This document shows positions 56,651-64,000 of a DNA stretch of 64,000 nucleotides, piece by piece (position 1 is the first letter of the stretch; each line of letters starts with the position of its first letter). Origin of the DNA: Diphasiastrum complanatum (lineage: Eukaryota; Streptophyta; Lycopodiopsida; Lycopodiales; Lycopodiaceae); NCBI GenBank assembly GCA_029204225.1, contig CM055094.1:16023595-16087594 (forward strand), in the 5' to 3' direction. A model generated the notes under the pieces. The model had not been told where the DNA came from. It was given only the letters and a program-made list of their open reading frames with translations, and made no database searches. The position numbers and the translations under genes are program-made.

Positions 56651-57591
56651 AAACTTTATAAAAAATGTTTTTGACTATGATTGGAGAAATTGTCCAATAG
56701 AATGCTCAATGTTGTTTTGTAGCAAGGTTAGATCAATTCATGAAAAAATATTTACTATCATCCAAACCACTTCTTGGACATGTCCAACATTATGTGATTA
56801 GGTATGAGTTTCAAAATTAAGGCTCTAAGCATGCACAAATTATTTTTAAATAAATGAAAATGAAGTAGATCAAATAACTAATGAGATGGTTCACATGTGT
56901 ACCCGCTATATTTGATGAAACCTCAAAAAATTCCATAGAACCAATTGAGACCCATTAAATTAACTCTATCAGCTTGTGCAACAAAAACTACTACATTTTT
57001 GTAGGAAATTGTGCAATTTGAACTTGTCAAAGAAAAAAAGAAAAAAAAGCTAGTTGCAAGTATGGATTTCCATATTCCTCTTCAATAATGTATGAAACCA
57101 CATTAATTCAAATAATCAAAGGTGGACATACTATCGTCCAGGTGCAAAGATAGAATGTTGTTGCATCTCACACAAGAGTTTTACTCTTGTGGAAGGTACA
57201 CATTGTAGGATTTTGGTGGAAATGCGATGAGCAGCGAAAGTGGTGAGCAAATGGTGATGAATAAGTAGTGCGGCAGTTACCAGCAAGACAGTTCAAGATA
57301 AATCTGATACTACAATGCGCAATGGAACAAAATAGTAGAACGATGCACTCTAATTATATTACAGAAAACTGAGTACAATGCTTGAAGCTGGGTGCAGAAT
57401 AGTAGGCGCTCAAAAACTGCTTCAACTGAAATCGTCGATGATTAAAAACTAGAATCCTAACCAACTAATTCTAAACCTATCTTAACCATTGTCATTGTTG
57501 CAGAATAATGCCTGTACATTGTTACAAACGATGCTTGTTAGGGATTGACTCCATTATTGATGATTGGATGTCAGTTGATTAGTGCATTGAC
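56651..57591. other. Non-coding; right part may be a Copia LTR
   Basis: No gene is seen. About 57200-57590 directly follows the end of the Copia frame to its right (minus sense) and may be its LTR, but no second copy was found. Confidence 0.35.
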
Positions 57592-59690
57592 CTAAGTAGA
57601 TCTTCTTATAGTCCCACTGAAAGTAGCCGTTATTTCTTCTTCTTCACTTGGAAGCTCCTCCTCCATCCTAGCATGATCCTTGGCATCAAGATGATTAGTA
57701 GCATTATCATCCAAATCACAAGCATGTCCTTCATAAAAAGTAACATCCCTACTCACTATCACCTTGCTAGTGATGGGATTGAAGACTCTATAACCTTTGC
57801 TATTCTCACCATATCCCACAAAGATGCCTTTGATGGATGTTGCATCATCCTTCCTTCTCTTATCCAAGGATTGGTGTACATAACAAGTGGATCCAAAAAC
57901 TTTGAGATCCTTGAGATTGGGCTTCTCTCCAAATAGAGCTTTAAATGGTGTGATTCCTCCACTGGCTTGGTTTGGCAATCTATTGCACAAATAGTTAGCA
58001 CAAGTTATTGCTTCACCCCAAAATGGTTTGGATAGAGAAGCATCTAGCCTTAAGGCCTTAGCACACTCACAAAGACATCTATTTCTTCTCTCACTCACTC
58101 CATTTTGTTGAGGGGTGTATGGACCTGACAACTCCCTCTTTATGCCATTAGAACTACAAAAGTCAATCAACTTATTGGAGATATATTCACCTCCATTATC
58201 ACTCCTTAATACCTTAATCTTGGTACTAAGCTGATTTTCTACCAAAGTCTTGAACTTTACAAAAGAATCAAACACCATTAATTTCCTAGACAAGAGGTAC
58301 ATCCAACAAAATCTAGAATAGTCATCAATGAAGATTACATAGTACTTGGAACCACCATTAGACTCATGTGAAAAAACTATGAACATCTGAATGGATGAGT
58401 TCAAGAGGAGAGTTTGATCTTGATGTAGATCTTGAGAAGGGTAGTTTGTGAGCCTTTGAGAGGCTGCATGCTTCACATCTCTTCCCACACTTTGACAAAT
58501 GCTTGGGGAGTCCAACTGCAAGCTCTTTTGCTACCATAGATTCCATGGCTTTGTAGTTGGGGTGGCCCAGCCTTTTGTGCCACAATTCCACCTTTGATAA
58601 CTCCACCTTTGCCAAGTTAACACTCTCCACTGCAACATTAGCATCAAGCTTAAACAATCTACCTTGTTTAAAGCCTTTGGCTATACATTTATCATTTCTA
58701 AAGATGGAACAAACTTCATGCTTAACTTGTACATCGAGGCCATTATCCATTAACTGGCCAACACTAAGCAAATTCTTGGTTAACTTAGGAACATAAAGAA
58801 CATTATCAAGATTCATCCTTTTGGATGATCCAACATACAAGGGAATTGTTCCTATTCCACTTATCTTACATTCTTGACTACTTGCAGTATAGATTGATCT
58901 ACTTAAATCATTGTAAGAAAGGAAAGTGAAGAATATGTCCTTTTGATATGTCATGTGGGAACTAGCCCCACTATCAATCCACCAAGAATCATTGGTGTTG
59001 CACTTGGATGATGGTGGTTTGTTGGAAACCATCAAGGATGATTCCTCATCCTCCTCCTCCTCCTGATGTGCAATGTTGCTTTGTTTGCTCTCTTGTGCCT
59101 TCTTCTTCTTGAGACATTCTGATGCAAAATGTCCTTTCTTTCCACAGAAAAAACATTTGTACTTGGACTTGTCTTTGATCTTGCCCTTTGAGCTTGAAGC
59201 CTCATCCTCCTCCTTGGTCTCCTTGAAGTGCTTCTTCTTGCCATTGGTCTTCTTCTTGCCTTTGAATGAGAAATTAGCTTTCTCATCACCATCCTGCAGA
59301 GAAATAGCATTCATTCTTGCATTGGTATGCATCATCCTACACTCTTCAGCCACTAATACATTGCGTAGCTTTTCTATAGTGGGCAAAGTGTCTTGGATTG
59401 CAAAGCTTTGGACCAAATTTGTAAAGTCACTCCCTAGACCATTGAGGACAATCTGAACAAGCTCATTATCTTGAATCTTCTTTCCAATGGAAGCTAACTC
59501 CCGTCTGAGAGACTTGATTCTTAGCACATAGACCTGTGCACTCTCATTACTTCTCTTCATGCTTTGTAGAATCTGATTCCTAAGCATGAGAACCCTTGAA
59601 GTATTGCTAGACTCATAGATTGATTTTAGAGATCACCAAGCCTCTTTAGCACTGGTACAAGCTGATACTTCTCTCAATAAATCATTAGAG
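57592..59690 (-). pseudogene. Copia fragment: Gag, protease and integrase, no RT
   Basis: Minus-strand motifs in order: YESSNTSRVLMLRNQI, LVQSFAIQDTLPTIEKLRNV, knuckle CFFCGKKGHFASEC, protease WWIDSGASSHMTYQKD, VLYVPKLTKNLLSVGQLMDN, ELWHKRLGHPNYKAM, CEACSLSKAHKLPFS, ELIHSDV. A break near 58364-58390 leads to YYVIFIDDYSRFCWMYLLS, VLRSDNGGEYISNKLIDFC, PQQNGVSERRNRCLCECAKA and FGSTCYVHQSLDKRRKDDAT. The frame ends at 57592 before any RT. Gag is cut at about 59690, where a plus-strand Copia begins. Confidence 0.9.
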
Positions 59691-59813
59691 CTAATACTAT
59701 TCTATTAGTACAAAGATCAGATACAATCCCGATTGAAGACACTGATATTAGTTTGATTTATTCAAACTTTCATCGTGTTCTCTGTGGAAAAGTAATTACT
59801 ATTTTTTTCTACA
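59691..59813 (+). repeat. Truncated Copia LTR end
   Basis: The sequence ending TTTTTTTCTACA precedes a PBS by one base, so it is the 3' part of a 5' LTR. Its left part is missing at the junction with the minus-strand Copia. Confidence 0.6.
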
Positions 59814-59814
59814 G

Positions 59815-59826
59815 TGGTATCAGAGC
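59815..59826 (+). other. Primer binding site (Copia)
   Basis: TGGTATCAGAGC, one base after the LTR end, matches initiator-Met tRNA. Confidence 0.9.
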
Positions 59827-59938
59827 ATAAGGAATTAAAACTAATACAGTGATATCAGAACAAATCAGATCATCCCTCTCAGAATTCTTCATACATCCAT
59901 CAGCAAACCGCTATTTGGAAGTTATTCAGAAATAGAAG

Positions 59939-62900
59939 ATGTCGTCCATCATCAATACTCAAGAAAAGATCACTACAATCTTGGACCCAGAAGGTTCAAA
60001 CTACCTGATTTGGAAATTAAAGACTTCACTCTTGTTGAAGGGCGAAGGTCTATGGCAATGGGTAGAACCAATTGAGAAGAAGCCAGAAGCTACTCCTGGC
60101 AAAGAACTTCGAGAATGGAGTTTAAAAAATGACAAAGCTATAGCAATTATTGTGTCAATGCATGACAATATAATGCTAGATCTTACATCAATTTCGAACG
60201 CAAAAAATTTATGGGAAGAATTGCGAACCAAGAATGAGACTCGATCTCGTAATCAGATCATGTTCTTGGAAGACCAAAGACCTAAACACATTCGTGCAAA
60301 AGATTAAAGATCTGTTTATTTCCTTGCAAAATTCTGGTGCATAAAATACAATTTCTAAGGAAAAATAGCTTAATTATTTTCTTCGAGCTCTACCCAGGTC
60401 ATTCCACACAACAAGAACCTTATTGGCGAAAGATGTGACAATGACACTTCAAAAGGCAATAGACGGAGTTAAGGAGGAAGTAGAAGCTCGTGAACGCTAT
60501 GACGACAATGGTAATTCAAAAAATGCTCTATTTACTCAGAAGAATAAATCTTCTAAGAAGTCTAAGTTTAAGAGGGAGTCGTCTAAGAAGAATGAGTCTA
60601 AGACTAATGAGCAACAATCTGGAAAACAACAGAAGAATTCTAGTGATAAGAAGATCTGCAACAGATGCAGAAGATCATGTCACACAGAAGAAAAGTGTTG
60701 GCTAAATCCAAAGATTGAATGCATTCATTGTCATAAACGGGATCATGCAGTAATAGACTATTATCAAAATCCCAGAAACAAAAAGGAGCAGAATCGAAGC
60801 GAACCTTCAGATTCAAACTATGTTGAAGACAAAGTAGAGTGCTCCAAAGCAGCAGAAAACAGGGCAACAAGGAACTCAACAGCATGTGTTAGTGCTGATC
60901 TATGTTGTTCATCTAATTCAATTCGAGAAGTAGTACTTGATTTGGGAGCCACCTCACATTTTGTTTCCTCAACACAAATTTTGTTTGAGTACAAGAAGAC
61001 AAACTATTCGAGATTTATTATACTTGGAGACGGTTCTAAGCACGTGGTTGATGGAACTAGTGTATTATGGCTGGACACGAATCAGGGTGACAAGAAACTG
61101 AAGGAAGTTCTCTATGTCCCTACTCTTGATAAAGATCTTCTATCTGTTGCTAAGACAGTCGATACACGCATGTCAGTAACCTTCACAAAGAACTCTTGTA
61201 AACTGTTCGAGGAAGATTCTGATAACCTGGATGCTAAAGGCAACAGAGAAGGAAATTTATATCACTTGAACATTCAAACAAGAATTGAACAAGTCAATCA
61301 AACTCAGGAATCGACAGATGTATTGTGGCACAAAAGACTATGTCACATGAACATGGAAGCCTTATACCAAGCCAACAAAAGTCAGAGAATTCAAGGAGTC
61401 AAAATCAAAAGTAGAGATATTCAAACTACCTGCGAATCCTGTCTTAAAGGGAAAATGACTAGAACACCTTTCAGTAAGGATGTTTATAAAGCAAGTAAGG
61501 TACTTGAAATTGTACGTTCAGATATTTGTGGACCATTCGGAGTATTGTCGGTGGGTGATGCAAAGTACTTCATTACGTTTATTGCTGACTTTAGCAAGTT
61601 CGTTGTAGTATACTTTATTTGTACAAATCTGAAGCTTTCGAGAAATTCGTTGAGTATACGAATTGGGTTGAGAAGCAGACAAGCAATAAGCTGAAGCAAA
61701 TGCGCACAGATCGTGGAGGTGAGTACATTTTTAACGAATTCAAAGCTTACTGTACTGATCGAGGTATTATGCACACAAAGACTGTATCTTACACACCTCA
61801 GCACAATGGAATAGCTAAATGAAGGAATCGTACACTGATGGAAGCTGCAAGGTGTATGATGGCTCATGCAAAAGCACCAAAACAGTTGTGGGTAGAAGCA
61901 GTGGCTACATCAAATTATCTTCAGAATCGTATTTTGAAATTTCGAATACCAAATAAAACTCCTCATGAGATATGGTGGAAGTCGAAGCCAAATCTTGCAC
62001 ATGTGCGAACATTTGGATGCACAGTGTATACGCACATACCAGATAAGCTGAGAAAGAAACTCGATAAAAAGACAGAACAAGATTTTCTGGAAGGATTCGA
62101 GTTACATTTTTCATATTATCGTGTTTATGTACCCGAAACTGGCAAGATAGATGTCAAATTTGATGAGTCGAAATACATAGCAGACAGTGATCTAGTCGGC
62201 TATGAAATTTTCAAAAATTATTATGAGCTACCAACAACAACAAAAGAAAAACAAGCAGAAGATGAAAGAGAGTTACCAGATTCAAAGGGAGGTCAAGATC
62301 GAGTGCCTGACAGACTCGAATCGCCAGTTCGAATTCCAGTAGAAAAGCTCGAATCAAAATCGAACTCGAAACTTGCAGAATCGAACTGGAAACCACCTAT
62401 GAGAAGATCAGACAGACAACGAAAACCACCAGAAAGGTTTGATCAGGATGTTTCTAATACAGCCATCGAATTTTGTGGATTCTCTGACGAACCTCAGACA
62501 TTCGAGGAAGCTGTAGATGGACCAGATAAAGATCGATGAATTCAGACAATGGAGGACGAAATGTCATCCATGTATCAGAATAATGTATGGACACTTACAC
62601 CTATACTTGATTTCAGAAAATCAGTCAAGTGCAAGTGGATCTACAAGATCAAAACAGGTCCTGTTGGAGAAAACATCAGATACAAGGCAAGGTTAGTTGC
62701 TAAAGGACTTTCACAGAAGTATGGGATCGACTACACTGATACTTTCTCACCGGTAGTCAAACATACATCAATTCGCTTGTTATTCACGTATGTAGTGGCT
62801 CATGATTTGAAAATCCATATTGTGGATGAGAAGACTGCATTCCTGCACGCAAATTGGAAGAAGATTTATTCATGGACCAACCACTTGGTTTTGTAAACCA

Positions 62901-63060
62901 AGAATATCCAGAATACGGATGTCACATGAATAAAAGCATTTATGGTCTGAAACAAGCAGCCAGACAATGGTATAGAAAGAAGGACAAAGCACTACGTTCC
63001 ATAGGCTTCAAACCTCTATTTGTTGAATCAAATGTCTATATCAAACATGTCCGTGAATGA
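59939..63060 (+). pseudogene. Copia element body: Gag to RT, decayed
   Basis: Gag starts at 59939 (MSSIINTQEKITTILDPEGS, NYLIWKLKTSLLLKGEGLWQ). After breaks near 60305-60420 a 423-codon frame holds two knuckle-like motifs (CNRCRRSCHTEEKC, CIHCHKRDHAVIDY), a protease site with the aspartate kept (EVVLDLGATSHFVS), DVLWHKRLCHMNMEAL and YFITFIADFSKFVVVYF. Integrase continues after a frameshift near 61620 (MRTDRGGEYIFNEFKAYC, a stop at IAK*, RTLMEAARCMM). RT begins near 62549 (CKWIYKIKTGPVGENIRYKA) and fades near 63060, before the YVDD box. In GATSH the usual DSGA is DLGA. Confidence 0.9.
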
Positions 63061-64000
63061 TAGAAGACAAAACCAAATATATAGGAAACAAACAAGAGTT
63101 TGAAACATGTCTTGCAAATAAACTTCTGAAGCTCCTAATATTTCGAAAGAAAAAACATATCCGTTAGATTAAAATTTTAGCATTTTCATCTCTTCGAAAG
63201 AGCAAGCGTATTACTTATGTTATAGAAAAGTAAAAGGACGGTGGACAACCGTGACATTGTGATTCGTGAAGCTGCTATGTGATGACAACAATCGATATAG
63301 AAAGAAATGAAGGAAACGACATTGCAACAACCAAAAGGCTCTCAACGATTTACAACAACATCGAATACATTACAAAGAAGATGCATTAACGACACATAAA
63401 GAAGGTGGTACTGATGTTTTGTTACCAGGAAAAGTCAAATCGTTGTTGACAGACCTTCACTGAATCGTCCAATGTCTCGTTATCTTGTTATCTGCATAGC
63501 AGTACAGCCACAAGCTGTCGCACATTGGGAGAGTGAGCTGCCCGACTCTAGTACAACAGAGTAGGCACCATGCCAGTTGTGGATCCACCTTCAATAGAGC
63601 AAGCACCGGCAGTCTAATTTGGACTTTCTCCCTAGGTGTTTTTTGCTTCAGAATGTCATTTGAATAGGTTCCTTCTTCTCCTTGTACATTCCCTTTGTTT
63701 GTTGAATCTCTACATTTTTCCTTTTTCCATGGGTCTGTTGTCTTCTTGTTGCCAATGCTTTGGTTGCTGGCCTTTTCATTGTTCTGTTGCTCTACTACTC
63801 ACTCTTTGTGGAGGTTTTCTTGTCTTTTCAGATGTTTTCGCTTTTTTCTGCCTACTTTTTTTTGCTGCCATGTTTAGCTTCTTGCTTCTTAGGTTACTCA
63901 ATTGATAGAAACTCATGTAGCTTTCATCATTTCTATGCTACCTTCTTGGCTATTCTTAGCTTGTTGTATATCCAAACTTTCCAGCCTGTTCGTTGCTCCA
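63061..64000. other. Decayed or unassigned sequence
   Basis: The first part may be ruined Copia RT. Positions 63600-63960 are pyrimidine-rich and open on the plus strand without a known motif. Confidence 0.35.

Noticed and set aside
63636-63905. Leu/Phe/Cys-rich frame resembling a membrane protein
   Set aside because: It arises from a pyrimidine-rich tract and lacks any family motif.

Overview
The window is nuclear DNA of a land plant with a large, repeat-rich genome. Evidence for this is plant-type Ty1/Copia and Ty3/Gypsy retrotransposons with initiator-Met tRNA primer sites, hAT transposase of the DUF659 class, a LINE, a very long transposon-filled intron, and one host gene that looks like a plastid-targeted plant protein. 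I cannot name the species. The long intron and the mix of decayed elements would suit a fern or another non-flowering lineage, but this is inference.

Host genes. (1) A homologue of WDR91 lies on the minus strand. Exon 1 is at 24744-25125 and exon 2 at 731-881, and they join in frame across a 23.9 kb intron with a GC-AG boundary. Most of the left third of the window is therefore this intron. (2) A conserved plastid-type protein of unknown function lies on the minus strand at 41851-43605 in about six exons, with one apparent one-base frameshift. (3) Divergent from it at 44005-45415 (+) are coding-like blocks of an unrecognised gene, probably decayed.

Contents of the WDR91 intron, left to right: a complete Ty3/Gypsy chromovirus (992-7188, target duplication CACTT, near-identical LTRs but several nonsense codons); a decayed multi-exon hAT transposase gene (about 8928-11920); a complete 403-bp TRIM-type element (12995-13397, target duplication GTATA) whose LTRs each carry a 73-nt tRNA-like block; a second, internally deleted hAT (about 13846-18546) split by a 5'-truncated LINE bounded on both sides by (GA)n; and a rearranged Ty3/Gypsy element (19704 to about 23112) with an LTR that has a PPT on one side and a PBS on the other.

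Right of the WDR91 exon 1 are Copia and Ty3 fragments (27.1-31.2 kb), an AT-rich gene-free stretch (31.2-36.1 kb), a complete Copia element (36094-40737, target duplication ATATA), the two divergent host loci (41.8-45.4 kb), and a mosaic of broken Copia and Gag-only pieces up to 63 kb. The most unusual item is the TRIM: an LTR element of minimum size whose LTRs hold recognisable A-box and B-box sequences, formally parallel to the 5S-bearing Cassandra elements but with a tRNA-like instead of a 5S-like block.
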